Source of the DNA: Sellimonas sp963559135
GTDB taxonomy: Bacteria; Bacillota; Clostridia; Lachnospirales; Lachnospiraceae
DNA length: 64,000 nucleotides
NCBI GenBank assembly: GCA_963559135.1
Contig: CAUWJP010000014.1
Location: 10,916 to 74,915, forward strand
Direction of reading: 5' to 3'
The position numbers and the translations under genes were made by a program. Positions 55,065-63,765 of this stretch are shown piece by piece. The notes under the pieces are model-generated. The model worked only from the letters and a program-made list of their open reading frames with translations. It did not search any database and was not told the DNA's origin. Numbering within the stretch: position 1 is the stretch's first letter; each line of letters starts with the position of its first letter.

Positions 55065-56132
55065 ATGGTAAAAATCAGCATAATCATGCCAGTTTATAAT
55101 GGCGAAAAATTTTTAAAACATACAATTCAAACAATTTTGGATCAGTCATTGAAAGAATTTGAACTGATCTTGATTGATGATGGGTCTAAAGACCAGTCAG
55201 GGGATATCTGTGATGAATTCGCAAAGACTGACGAACGAATCAAAGTAATTCATCAAGAAAATCGAGGAATTTGTGGGGCGAGAAATACAGGACTGAAGGC
55301 AGCAGAAGGAGATTATATTGCGTTTGCGGATCAGGATGATGATTGCCTTCCAGGCTGGCTTGAAGAGAATTATCGCGTAGCTCAAAAATACAATGCAGAT
55401 CTTGTGAAATTTGGCAGAATCGCAGAAACTGTCGATGATAATGGTAAAATTTTAAAAAGAGATGTCAGAAATTTAGAGATTGAATTTTTTGATAAAGCTA
55501 AATTAAGAGAAAACTTTTTTATTTTGCGGGATAAGGAGGTTTTTTCACCAGTTTGGGATGGGCTATTTAAAAAAAGTTTGATTGATAAGTGGGGAATCCG
55601 GTTTTGTGAAAAATTTAAACAAGGAGAAGAGGACACAGCATTTTGCCTGCAGTTTCTTCCACATGTAGAAAAGTTTTGTACAAACTCTGGGGTCTATTTT
55701 AAACATTATGAGCGTTATTCAACAAGTACATCCAGCAAATTTAGCATAGAGGCTCTAAAAAAGCATATCATCTGTTCGGAAATCGAAGTACAGAGTATAA
55801 AAGATTTGAACTTGGATCCGTCATGTGTAGAAGCAATATTAAGTAATGTTCATCATCATTTGCTTGGACAGTTGTTACAGCTTTATCATCCCAAATGTGA
55901 CTGGCCATATAGAAAAAAACTGAATTATATTAAACATTTACATCAATTCCCACAATTTCAGTTAGGGTTAACACAAGAAAAATTAAACAAAATGTGGAAA
56001 AAAGATAAAAAGAAAACATTTGTAGCATTATTGTTTGAAAAACATGCTGAGGCAGTGCTGCTTATAGTGGTTTATTTCTATAAAAAACATTTAGACCGAA
56101 AGTTTATTTCGCAAATAAATCAAAAAAATTAA
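55065..56132 (+). CDS. Family 2 glycosyltransferase
   Basis: This third GT2 has about 355 residues. Motifs are KISIIMPVYNGEKF, LILIDDGSKDQSG and FADQDDDC; the last is a DXD variant with Gln between the acids. A GTG at 55056 is in frame; the ATG at 55065 is the better start. The C-terminal half is rich in Lys and ends with a hydrophobic stretch (LLIVVYFY) that may touch the membrane. It lies in the AT-rich variable centre. Confidence 0.88.
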   Translation: MVKISIIMPVYNGEKFLKHTIQTILDQSLKEFELILIDDGSKDQSGDICDEFAKTDERIKVIHQENRGICGARNTGLKAAEGDYIAFADQDDDCLPGWLEENYRVAQKYNADLVKFGRIAETVDDNGKILKRDVRNLEIEFFDKAKLRENFFILRDKEVFSPVWDGLFKKSLIDKWGIRFCEKFKQGEEDTAFCLQFLPHVEKFCTNSGVYFKHYERYSTSTSSKFSIEALKKHIICSEIEVQSIKDLNLDPSCVEAILSNVHHHLLGQLLQLYHPKCDWPYRKKLNYIKHLHQFPQFQLGLTQEKLNKMWKKDKKKTFVALLFEKHAEAVLLIVVYFYKKHLDRKFISQINQKN

Positions 56133-56151
56133 TAAAAGGTGCGGTATAAAG

Positions 56152-56874
56152 ATGAAACATATTGCAGTGGTGTTTGCCGGAGGAATTGGCAGAAGAATGA
56201 ACAGTAAAGCTCTGCCAAAACAATTTCTGCGGCTGTATGGAAAAGAAATAATTGTTTACACGTTGGAGCATTTTCAGAATCACAATGAAATCGATGGAAT
56301 TGTAGTTGCCTGTGTGGAAGAGTGGATCCCTTTTCTGCAAGAATTGATCGTGAAGTATCATCTTGATAAGGTGAAAAAGATTGTGCCGGGAGGAGAGACA
56401 GGTCAGCAGTCTATTTACCATGGCCTCTGTGCTGCCAGAAAAATCGCGGAAGGTGACAAAACGATTGTTCTGATTCATGACGGAGTCAGACCGCTGGTTC
56501 ATTCGCAGTTGATTTCGGATTGTATACGGAAGGTTGAGGAAAAAGGAAGTGCGATTACGACAGCTCCGGCGATTGAGACAATTTTTAGATCCAGTGACAA
56601 AAGAACCGTAGATCAGATTATCGAACGTTCAGACTGTATGCTGGCAAGAGCCCCACAGTGCTTTTACCTGGATGAAATTCTGAAAAGGCATCAGCAGGCG
56701 AAAGAAGAGGGAAGAGAATTTATTGATTCTGCATCTATGATGTCCTTTTATGGAAGCGATCTTTATCTGGTAGAAGGTCCGATGGAGAATATCAAAATCA
56801 CAACGCCGATGGACTATTACACATTTAAGGCGCTGATTGAGGCGGATGAAAATTCGCAGTTATTTGGAGTTTAA
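56152..56874 (+). CDS. IspD/TarI-family cytidylyltransferase
   Basis: This enzyme makes a CDP-activated alcohol, either CDP-methylerythritol (IspD) or CDP-ribitol/CDP-polyol (TarI). The protein has 240 residues. The CTP loop is FAGGIGRRM, followed by LPKQFLRLYG; the later HDGVRPLV and TPMDYYTFK are also standard. Its place in a polysaccharide operon beside a CDP-polyol phosphotransferase argues for TarI rather than for isoprenoid synthesis. AT-to-GC composition returns toward the window average here. Confidence 0.85.
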   Translation: MKHIAVVFAGGIGRRMNSKALPKQFLRLYGKEIIVYTLEHFQNHNEIDGIVVACVEEWIPFLQELIVKYHLDKVKKIVPGGETGQQSIYHGLCAARKIAEGDKTIVLIHDGVRPLVHSQLISDCIRKVEEKGSAITTAPAIETIFRSSDKRTVDQIIERSDCMLARAPQCFYLDEILKRHQQAKEEGREFIDSASMMSFYGSDLYLVEGPMENIKITTPMDYYTFKALIEADENSQLFGV

Positions 56875-56890
56875 AACGGAGGGAACAGCT

Positions 56891-57934
56891 ATGAATCAGA
56901 TCGTTCGGGAAGATATGGAGCGGATCGCCGAAGATCCATTTTTTCAGAAACTGTCCGGAAGCAGCATTCTGATTACTGGTGCAACAGGGCTGATTGGTTC
57001 GCTTACGGCAAAAGCATGTCTGAAGTACAATGAAAATCACGATACAAAAATTACGGTTATCGGTCTGATACGTAATACAAAAAAAGCAGAAGAAGTTTTT
57101 GCAGAATTTCTGGGAAACCCGCAGCTTCGGTTTGTAGAAAAGGATCTGACGGAACCACTGCATATTCAGGAGGAAATCGACTACATTCTTCATACGGCAA
57201 GTGTCACAACTTCCAAATTGTTTGTGGATCAGCCGGTGGAGACAATTGAGACATCCTACCGGGGAACAAAACATGTCTTGGAACTTGCAAAGGAAAAGCA
57301 ATGCAAAGGCATGGTTTATCTCTCTTCAATGGAAATGTATGGAAGACCAGATCCTTCGCTTGAGAAGGTGACGGAAACGGATCTAGGATATATTGATATT
57401 TTAAATGTGCGGAGCAGTTACTCAGAAGGAAAGCGGATCTCTGAATGTCTCTGTGCCGCTTATGCGGATGAGTATAAAGTTCCGGTCCGAATTGCCAGAC
57501 TTGCCCAGACTTTCGGGGCAGGTGTGTTAAAAAGCGATAATCGTGTCTATGCGCAGTTTGCAAGAAGTGCGGTAAAAGGTGAGGATATTGTACTACATAC
57601 AGAAGGAAAATCAAACGGTAACTACTGCTATACGACAGATGTGATCCGGGCGCTTGCGTTGCTCCTCCAGAAAGGGGAAGATGGTCAGGCCTATAATATC
57701 TGCAATGAGGAGACGACAACGACGATCGCGGAGATGGCAAAGATGGTGGCAGAAGAATTCGGCATGGGAAAATCAAACGTAGTTTTTGATATACCGGAAG
57801 ATGCAAGGACATTCGGGTACGCTCCTGACGTGAAAATGCATCTGGATGCAGGAAAACTCCGCGGGCTTGGGTGGAAGCCTGAGTACGGGATCAGAGAAAT
57901 GTATGCGCGATTAATTGAGGGAATGGAGCAATAG
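56891..57934 (+). CDS. NAD-dependent epimerase/dehydratase (extended SDR)
   Basis: This sugar-nucleotide-modifying enzyme has 347 residues. The NAD loop GATGLIGS lies near residue 33, and the catalytic YxxxK is YSEGK with a preceding serine region SSMEMYG. An upstream in-frame start at 56837 overlaps the previous gene; ACGGAGGG at 56877-56884 supports the ATG at 56891. Coupled to the cytidylyltransferase, it may work on a CDP-sugar or CDP-polyol, in place of the TarJ reductase that is not seen. It is the last gene of the polysaccharide cluster. Confidence 0.85.
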   Translation: MNQIVREDMERIAEDPFFQKLSGSSILITGATGLIGSLTAKACLKYNENHDTKITVIGLIRNTKKAEEVFAEFLGNPQLRFVEKDLTEPLHIQEEIDYILHTASVTTSKLFVDQPVETIETSYRGTKHVLELAKEKQCKGMVYLSSMEMYGRPDPSLEKVTETDLGYIDILNVRSSYSEGKRISECLCAAYADEYKVPVRIARLAQTFGAGVLKSDNRVYAQFARSAVKGEDIVLHTEGKSNGNYCYTTDVIRALALLLQKGEDGQAYNICNEETTTTIAEMAKMVAEEFGMGKSNVVFDIPEDARTFGYAPDVKMHLDAGKLRGLGWKPEYGIREMYARLIEGMEQ

Positions 57935-58051
57935 AAAGTTAAGGAAAATGTAAGGGAATTGATAAGAGAATTTCTGGACATTTTATAATAAAACGTGTAT
58001 CATAATCTTATGTATGTAAATAAAATCTGAGACGAAAGAAGAGGTACAAAT

Positions 58052-59584
58052 ATGAAATTGATGAAACGATTGGCAGCCATGCTGCTGGCAGTATGTTTGG
58101 TAGTACCATGTGCCAGTCTGGCTGTAAACGCGGCGGATGGGCTGATTTTCTTTACTGACCTGGAGGGAATCAGTGTCGGTGAGACTTTCACCATAACAGG
58201 AAGCGTGGTGAATCGTGACGGAGATCTCAGCCAGGTCGATCTTACGATGAGCTACGATACGACAGCTATGCGGTATGTAGGCGGAGATGAAAATGTGACA
58301 GAACAGGAAAAAGGAACTCTTGTTTATTCCGGATCTGTAGACGGAAGCCGACTCGATTTTGACATGCAGTTTGAGGCTTTAATTCAGGGTGAGACCAGAC
58401 TGGAGCAGGAGACTGCTGAAGTTACAGACGCTAACGGAGATACGCTGAATTTGCTTGATCCTCCGGGATATTCCGATGTTCAGATTGTAGAAGGAGACGG
58501 AACGGCCGCACCTTCCACTACAGCTGCTCAGGCGAGTGGAGTTACACTGACGGTCAACGATACGGAATACACAGTTGCAAGCAGTTTTGCTGATAGTGAG
58601 ATTCCGGACGGATTTGCTTCTGCTGATATTACAGTAAGTGGCGAGACAGTAAAGGGCGCTACACAGGAGAATGGCAGTGCACAGTTGATTTATCTTCTCG
58701 ATGGAAACAATGAGGGAGCATTCTTCCTTTACAATTCAGAGGATGGCACAGCTTCCCCAATTCAGGTTGTGTCACTTACATCCGGTAGTACGCTGATTCT
58801 CCTTGGTGACAGAGGAGATGTGACACTTCCTGCAAGATACAAGGAAGTGGAGCTGGAGATCTCTGACACACAGACACTTCCGGCATGGCAGGACAGTAAA
58901 AATAACAGATACTATCTGATGAACGCATTAAATTCTTCCGGAGATCGTGCGCTTTACCGTTATGATTCTGCGGATCAGACATACCAGTATTATGGGGAGG
59001 ACGTAACAGCGACGACTTCAGGTGCAGATTCTGACAGCAGTATTTTTGGTCAGGTTTCAACATTTGTGCAGGATCACGTAGATGTGGTTATGATTGGAGC
59101 CGGATTCGTATTTCTTGTTCTGCTCCTTCTCATCATTATTCTGGCAGTGAAGCTTCGCCGCAGAAATCTGGAGCTGGATGACGTATATGATGAACTGGAC
59201 GAGCTGACGAAGAAGAAAGGATCTAATGGACTGGAGCGCAGAAGCGAGAGCAAAGAGAATGCAGAGAACCTTCCGGAGATTCAGATGCCTGAAGAACAGT
59301 TCGATGATTTTGAGCAGTACGATGACGAAGACTTCGAGGAATACGATGAGTCTGAAGAGGAAGACTTTGAGGATTATGATGACGACTATGAAGACTTCGA
59401 AGACGACTACGAGGATGAGGACGAAGAAGATTTTGAGGATGACAGCGATTTCGATTCGGATTATGATGACTTTGAAGAGGATTATGAAGATACAAAGCCA
59501 TCCAAAAAATCCAAACGTAGTACAAAGAACAAAGAACAGAATGACGATGATGACGATTTTTCTATTGATTTTATCGATCTGTAG
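58052..59584 (+). CDS. Secreted-side cohesin-like membrane protein with long acidic cytoplasmic tail
   Basis: The protein has 510 residues. A signal peptide (about 1-28, ending SLAVNAADG) precedes a cohesin-like beta domain (about 30-145: GISVGETFTITGSVVN, then SQVDLTMSYDTTAMRYVGG). A linker and second beta region follow (to about 330), then one helix (about 345-367), basic residues KLRRR, and a tail of over 100 residues dominated by Asp, Glu, Tyr and Phe (59287-59580), finishing in a basic patch and a last acidic run. The order places the acidic tail in the cytoplasm. No known protein family covers the whole. The promoter is TATAAT at 57984-57989 with an ill-placed -35. A terminator follows. 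Confidence 0.75.
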   Translation: MKLMKRLAAMLLAVCLVVPCASLAVNAADGLIFFTDLEGISVGETFTITGSVVNRDGDLSQVDLTMSYDTTAMRYVGGDENVTEQEKGTLVYSGSVDGSRLDFDMQFEALIQGETRLEQETAEVTDANGDTLNLLDPPGYSDVQIVEGDGTAAPSTTAAQASGVTLTVNDTEYTVASSFADSEIPDGFASADITVSGETVKGATQENGSAQLIYLLDGNNEGAFFLYNSEDGTASPIQVVSLTSGSTLILLGDRGDVTLPARYKEVELEISDTQTLPAWQDSKNNRYYLMNALNSSGDRALYRYDSADQTYQYYGEDVTATTSGADSDSSIFGQVSTFVQDHVDVVMIGAGFVFLVLLLLIIILAVKLRRRNLELDDVYDELDELTKKKGSNGLERRSESKENAENLPEIQMPEEQFDDFEQYDDEDFEEYDESEEEDFEDYDDDYEDFEDDYEDEDEEDFEDDSDFDSDYDDFEEDYEDTKPSKKSKRSTKNKEQNDDDDDFSIDFIDL

Positions 59585-59600
59585 GAAGTTGACAAAATAC

Positions 59601-59635
59601 AAAACAGCAGGGTTTTACCTGCTGTTTTGTGTTTT
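59601..59635 (+). terminator. Terminator after the cohesin-like gene
   Basis: AAAACAGCAGG (59601-59611) pairs perfectly with CCTGCTGTTTT (59618-59628), with a 6-nt loop and a T-rich tail. Confidence 0.8.
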
Positions 59636-59673
59636 AGTGCAATTTTCAGAAATGTCAAGAGCAAAAATAATGC

Positions 59674-59702
59674 TTTACAACTATGAAGGAAGGTGATAAA
59701 AT
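59674..59702 (+). promoter_or_regulatory. glmS promoter
   Basis: TTTACA at 59674-59679 and TAAAAT at 59697-59702 are spaced 17 bp. The transcribed leader is then only about 50 nt. Confidence 0.55.
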
Positions 59703-59761
59703 AGTGCACGTGATACAAAAGTGTAAAAAAAACGGCTGATTGTGCAAAATGGAGGAAAAAT

Positions 59762-61588
59762 ATGTGCGGAATAGTTGGATATATTGGAAAAGAGGAGGCA
59801 GCACCGATTTTGTTGGACGGTCTGTCAAAGCTGGAGTACAGAGGATATGATTCTGCAGGAATCGCAGTTTTTGACGGAGAGACGATCAATGTCGCAAAGA
59901 CAAAGGGAAGACTGAAGGTATTGAGCGAATTGACACATGACGGTACAATGCTTCCAGGTACACTGGGGATTGGACACACACGCTGGGCGACACATGGTTC
60001 CCCATCCGATACGAATGCACATCCGCATTTGAACAGTGAAGAGACGATTGTAGTTGTACATAATGGAATTATTGAGAATTACCTGAAGTTGAAAAAGAAA
60101 CTTGAAAACAAGGGATATCAGTTTATATCAGAGACAGATACAGAGGTAATTGCACACCTCTTGGACTATTATTATAAGGGGAATCCGCTGGAAGCAGTAA
60201 CTAAGATCATGCATCGAATGGAAGGCTCCTATGCGCTTGGTATTATTTTTAAAGATCATCCGAAGGAGTTGTATGCTGTCCGCAAGGACAGTCCGCTGAT
60301 TGTGGGGCATACGGATGGAGGAAGCATTATCGCTTCTGACGTGCCGGCGGTATTAAAATATACAAGAGATGTTTATTTTATCGAAAATGAAGAGATTGTA
60401 AGGCTCACAGAACAGGATATGGAGTTTTTCACCGTAGATGAAGAACCTTTGAAAAAAGAGCCGGTTCATATTGACTGGGATGCAAATGCTGCAGAGAAGG
60501 GTGGATACGAGCATTTCATGCTGAAGGAAATGTACGAGCAGCCAAAAGCGATCGCAGATACCTTTTCTCCTAGAATCAAAAATGGCAGGATCGAGATCGA
60601 AGAACTTGGAATGGACGATGAGGAGATCAGGGCGGTAAAGAAAATTGTAATTGTGGCATGCGGTTCTGCATACCATACGGGTATGACAAGCAAGTATATC
60701 TTTGAAGGAATGGCAAGAATTCCGGTAGAAGTAGATCTGGCATCTGAATTCCGGTACCGTGATCCGATTCTGACAGAGGGGACGCTTGTTATTGTAATCA
60801 GCCAGTCAGGCGAGACGGCTGATTCGCTGGCAGCATTGCGGGAAGCAAAAGAAAAAGGATGTAAAGTACTGGGGATTGTAAATGTAGTGGGAAGCTCCAT
60901 TGCGAGGGAAGCCGACAATGTGATGTACACATGGGCCGGACCGGAAATTGCTGTTGCGACAACGAAGGCTTATTCTTGTCAGCTGGTTGCACTTTATCTT
61001 CTGGCAATGAAATTTGCTCATGCAAGAGGAGCAATTTCAGAAAATGAGCTTGAGGAGATGATTGAGGATCTGAAGAAGATTCCGGCTCAGGTTGAGATGC
61101 TTTTGAATAACAAAGACAGAATTCAGAAATTTGCCAACCGTTATCTTGCGGCAAAAAGTATTTTCTTTATTGGAAGAGGTATTGATTACGCGATTTCCAT
61201 GGAGGGATCACTGAAGCTGAAGGAGATCTCTTACATCCATTCGGAAGCGTATGCAGCCGGCGAGCTGAAGCATGGAACAATTTCGTTGATTGAGGATGGA
61301 ACGCTTGTCACAGCGCTTTTGACACAGGAAAATCTGTATAAGAAGATGATCAGTAATATTGAGGAAGTCAAGACAAGAGGTGCCTTCGTCATGGCAGTCA
61401 CAAATGAGGGCCATATTGATGTGGAAAAGGCGGCGGACTACGTGGTCTATATTCCAAAGACTAACAAATATTTTACTAATTCTCTTGCTATCATTCCGCT
61501 TCAGCTTTTTGGATACTATGTAGCAGTGGGAAGAGGCTGTGATGTAGATAAACCAAGAAATCTTGCAAAATCTGTCACAGTTGAATAG
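59762..61588 (+). CDS. glmS: Glutamine-fructose-6-phosphate aminotransferase (isomerizing)
   Basis: GlmS makes glucosamine-6-phosphate from fructose-6-phosphate and glutamine, the entry to wall amino sugars. The protein has 608 residues. Cys2 of MCGIVGYIG is the glutaminase nucleophile. HTRWATHG and HNGIIEN follow. Two SIS domains have SQSGETADS and the C-terminal ends in KSVTVE as usual. GGAGG lies just upstream of the ATG. The short leader shows no glmS ribozyme. Confidence 0.97.
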   Translation: MCGIVGYIGKEEAAPILLDGLSKLEYRGYDSAGIAVFDGETINVAKTKGRLKVLSELTHDGTMLPGTLGIGHTRWATHGSPSDTNAHPHLNSEETIVVVHNGIIENYLKLKKKLENKGYQFISETDTEVIAHLLDYYYKGNPLEAVTKIMHRMEGSYALGIIFKDHPKELYAVRKDSPLIVGHTDGGSIIASDVPAVLKYTRDVYFIENEEIVRLTEQDMEFFTVDEEPLKKEPVHIDWDANAAEKGGYEHFMLKEMYEQPKAIADTFSPRIKNGRIEIEELGMDDEEIRAVKKIVIVACGSAYHTGMTSKYIFEGMARIPVEVDLASEFRYRDPILTEGTLVIVISQSGETADSLAALREAKEKGCKVLGIVNVVGSSIAREADNVMYTWAGPEIAVATTKAYSCQLVALYLLAMKFAHARGAISENELEEMIEDLKKIPAQVEMLLNNKDRIQKFANRYLAAKSIFFIGRGIDYAISMEGSLKLKEISYIHSEAYAAGELKHGTISLIEDGTLVTALLTQENLYKKMISNIEEVKTRGAFVMAVTNEGHIDVEKAADYVVYIPKTNKYFTNSLAIIPLQLFGYYVAVGRGCDVDKPRNLAKSVTVE

Positions 61589-61591
61589 AGT

Positions 61592-61635
61592 AAAAGCTGA
61601 ATTGCCACGAAATGGGAATTCAGCTTTTTTTTATG
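61592..61635 (+). terminator. Terminator after glmS
   Basis: AAAAGCTGAATT (61592-61603) pairs with AATTCAGCTTTT (61617-61628), ending in a run of eight T. Confidence 0.85.
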
Positions 61636-61663
61636 AATTGATCACAGTTTATACACATTTTTT

Positions 61664-61680
61664 CGATAGACTGACTATCG
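61664..61680. promoter_or_regulatory. Inverted repeat ahead of the HtrA gene
   Basis: CGATAG (61664-61669) and CTATCG (61675-61680) are perfect inverted halves separated by ACTGA. The spot, 40 bp before the start codon, suits a regulator-binding site, but the regulator is unknown. Confidence 0.4.
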
Positions 61681-61720
61681 GAAAGAAAAGGTGTAACCTG
61701 TTGGAAAGGGGATAAATGTT

Positions 61721-62992
61721 ATGAATCAAGACTATGAATATTACAATCCCGGACCGGAACCGTCACAGGGCGGGCCGTTCTCGGATGAAAAACCGAAAAA
61801 GCCAAAGAAAAAAAGAAAGATGACTCTTGTAGGAAAAGTTGCCGGACTTGCGGTTCTGTTCGGAGCTGTCGGCGGTCTTACTTTTCAGGGTGTAAATTAT
61901 ATATCGGGAAGAGTCTTTGGTACCGGAAACGGAAATTTACAGGATTCGGCCCAGGTGCAGACAGTACAGACACAGGAAGCGTCAGGGGAAGAACTGCAGG
62001 GATCTGACATCACACAGATCGCATCAAATTCTATGCCGTTTGTTGTTTCCATCCAGAATATGAGTGTACAGCAGGTACAGGACTTCTTCGGAGGAATCAG
62101 AGAACAGACACAGACAAGTGCCGGCTCCGGCATTATTGTCGGACAGAATGATACAGAATTGATGATCGTTACGAATAATCATGTGGTAGAAGGAAGTACG
62201 ACGCTGACCGTTACATTTAATGATGAAACAAGCGTGGAGGCAAGTGTTAAGGGAACAGATTCTACCAAAGATCTGGCTGTGGTAGCTGTTTCGCTGCGTG
62301 ATATCAGTGATGAGACAAAGAACGGTATTAAGGTTGCTGTACTGGGAAATTCAGATAAACTTCAGGTTGGAGAAGAAGTCATTGCGATTGGAAATGCGCT
62401 TGGCTATGGACAGTCCGTGACTAACGGAATTGTCAGTGCCAAAGATAGAGAGATCGAGATGGAAGGATTTGACAGTAAGCTTATCCAGACAAATGCAGCG
62501 ATCAATCCGGGAAACAGCGGAGGAGCACTTCTCAATATCCGCGGAGAAGTGATCGGAATTAATACGGTGAAAGTAAATGATTCAGCTGTAGAAGGTATGG
62601 GATATGCCATTCCGATTTCCGATGTGACAGATATTATTACTAATCTAATGAACAAAGAGACAAGAACACAGGTGCCGGAAGCACAGCGAGGATATATCGG
62701 AATCGAAGGTACAGATGTAGATTCTCAGAGTGCAGAGCAGTTTGGTATGCCGGAGGGGGTCTATGTTTCCAGAGTAATGGAAAATGGAGGGGCCGAAAAG
62801 GCAGGAATTACAAAAGGATGTATTATTACCGGCATAGAAGGTTCCGGTATCAACAACATGGAAAGCCTTCAGGAGCAGCTGAGCTATTACAGAATCGGCG
62901 AGACCGTGAAATTGACGGTACAGTTCCCGTCAGGCCAGGGAGAATACGAAGAAAAAGAATTGGATGTCACATTGACAAAGCAGTTAAGTTAA
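61721..62992 (+). CDS. HtrA/DegP-like membrane-anchored serine protease
   Basis: This envelope quality-control protease has 423 residues. A Pro/Lys-rich cytoplasmic start (about 1-33) precedes one membrane helix (about 34-55). The trypsin-like domain has the triad His154 (TNNHVVEG), Asp184 (TKDLAVVAV) and Ser266 (PGNSGGAL). A C-terminal PDZ domain begins near residue 325. It matches Firmicute HtrA/DegP architecture. The leader carries an inverted repeat, which may mean stress control. Confidence 0.93.
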   Translation: MNQDYEYYNPGPEPSQGGPFSDEKPKKPKKKRKMTLVGKVAGLAVLFGAVGGLTFQGVNYISGRVFGTGNGNLQDSAQVQTVQTQEASGEELQGSDITQIASNSMPFVVSIQNMSVQQVQDFFGGIREQTQTSAGSGIIVGQNDTELMIVTNNHVVEGSTTLTVTFNDETSVEASVKGTDSTKDLAVVAVSLRDISDETKNGIKVAVLGNSDKLQVGEEVIAIGNALGYGQSVTNGIVSAKDREIEMEGFDSKLIQTNAAINPGNSGGALLNIRGEVIGINTVKVNDSAVEGMGYAIPISDVTDIITNLMNKETRTQVPEAQRGYIGIEGTDVDSQSAEQFGMPEGVYVSRVMENGGAEKAGITKGCIITGIEGSGINNMESLQEQLSYYRIGETVKLTVQFPSGQGEYEEKELDVTLTKQLS

Positions 62993-63000
62993 AAGGATGA

Positions 63001-63029
63001 GACGCTGGCAAAGATGTCGGCGTCTTTTT
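63001..63029 (+). terminator. Terminator after the HtrA gene
   Basis: GACGCTGGCA (63001-63010) pairs with TGTCGGCGTC (63015-63024) including two G-U pairs, followed by five T. Confidence 0.75.
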
Positions 63030-63053
63030 CAGCTTAAAATCAAGGAGAGTTGC

Positions 63054-63082
63054 TTGACAAAAAGCGTCTGGAAAGGTAGTAT
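63054..63082 (+). promoter_or_regulatory. csoR promoter
   Basis: TTGACA at 63054-63059 and TAGTAT at 63077-63082 are spaced 17 bp. The start of transcription would fall at about 63089, inside the operator. Confidence 0.65.
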
Positions 63083-63087
63083 GAATG

Positions 63088-63106
63088 TATACCGGGTCGG
63101 GGTATA
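63088..63106. promoter_or_regulatory. CsoR-type operator
   Basis: TATACC-GGGTCGG-GGTATA is an inverted repeat with a G-rich centre, the form of known CsoR operators. It begins 6 bp after the -10 of the csoR promoter, where bound repressor would block initiation. Confidence 0.65.
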
Positions 63107-63167
63107 ATGCATCACTGATCCAGAGAAGAATGAAGATGCCGAACGAAAAGAAAGCTGAGGAAATAAG

Positions 63168-63455
63168 ATGGAAGAAGAAAAGAAAAAGCACAGGGAAGGA
63201 AAAGAATACCGGGATCTGGTCAATCGCCTGAGCCGCATCGAGGGACAGGTACGCGGAGTAAAGAAAATGCTGGAAGAGGATCGCTACTGTATTGATATTC
63301 TCGTTCAGGTTCAGGCAATTCAGGCTGCTCTGAATGGATTTAATAAAACCCTTCTTTCTGAACATATTCATTCCTGCGTGGTTAAGGATATTCAGGAAGG
63401 CAATGTAGAGTGTGTAGACGAATTGTGTGAGACAATTAAGAAGCTGATGAAATAA
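63168..63455 (+). CDS. CsoR-family copper-sensing transcriptional repressor
   Basis: This small helical repressor has 95 residues. Cys41, His66 and Cys70 keep the C-H-C spacing of Cu(I)-sensing CsoR proteins. RLSRIEGQVRGVKKM is the DNA-binding N-terminal signature. Copper binding releases the operator. It is autoregulated if the site at 63088-63106 is real. No copper ATPase or chaperone gene follows within the window, so the expected partner is missing or was displaced by the element to the right. A formaldehyde-sensing FrmR role is unlikely, as His66 and Cys70 are both present. Confidence 0.88.
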   Translation: MEEEKKKHREGKEYRDLVNRLSRIEGQVRGVKKMLEEDRYCIDILVQVQAIQAALNGFNKTLLSEHIHSCVVKDIQEGNVECVDELCETIKKLMK

Positions 63456-63481
63456 TCAGATGCCGCCAGCCGGTATGGAGA

Positions 63482-63514
63482 CGGGAGTGTGTAAGGAACA
63501 CACTCCCGTTTTTT
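63482..63514 (+). terminator. Terminator after csoR
   Basis: CGGGAGTGTGT (63482-63492) pairs with ACACACTCCCG (63498-63508), followed by six T. Confidence 0.85.
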
Positions 63515-63547
63515 GCTTGGAAACATTCTTCTACTGCTATAATCAGA

Positions 63548-63765
63548 TCAGGAACGGCAGGATGGGTTGTCAAATGACGGATTGAATGCATAGAAGTTTT
63601 TGCTGTCGAGATGGTCGGTTACAATGCGGAGGGATTCGCCGAATCTCTGATAATGGACGATTTCGCGTTCTCTCAAAAAGCGGATTGGCGCAATGATATC
63701 CGGATCATCGACAAGCCGGAGAATGTTATCGTATGTCGTACGGGCTTTTTGCTCTGGGGCGACCC
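63548..63765 (-). pseudogene. cotJC: cotJC spore-coat protein (manganese-catalase family), 3' fragment
   Basis: Reading the minus strand, about 73 codons translate as the C-terminus of CotJC: APEQKARTTYDNILRL, then DDPDIIAPIRFLREREIVH, YQRFGESLRI and a stop at 63550-63548. The FLREREIVHxQRF pattern carries the catalase-fold metal ligands (Glu and His). Homology stops abruptly at about 63765, where the 5' two-thirds should be, and unlike sequence follows. The gene has therefore been split, most simply by insertion of an element to the right. It also shows the host is, or descends from, a spore former. Confidence 0.8.

Noticed and set aside
59585..59761. Possible glmS ribozyme in the glmS leader.
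   Set aside because: No conserved ribozyme core was seen, and the likely promoter at 59674-59702 leaves a leader of only about 50 nt.
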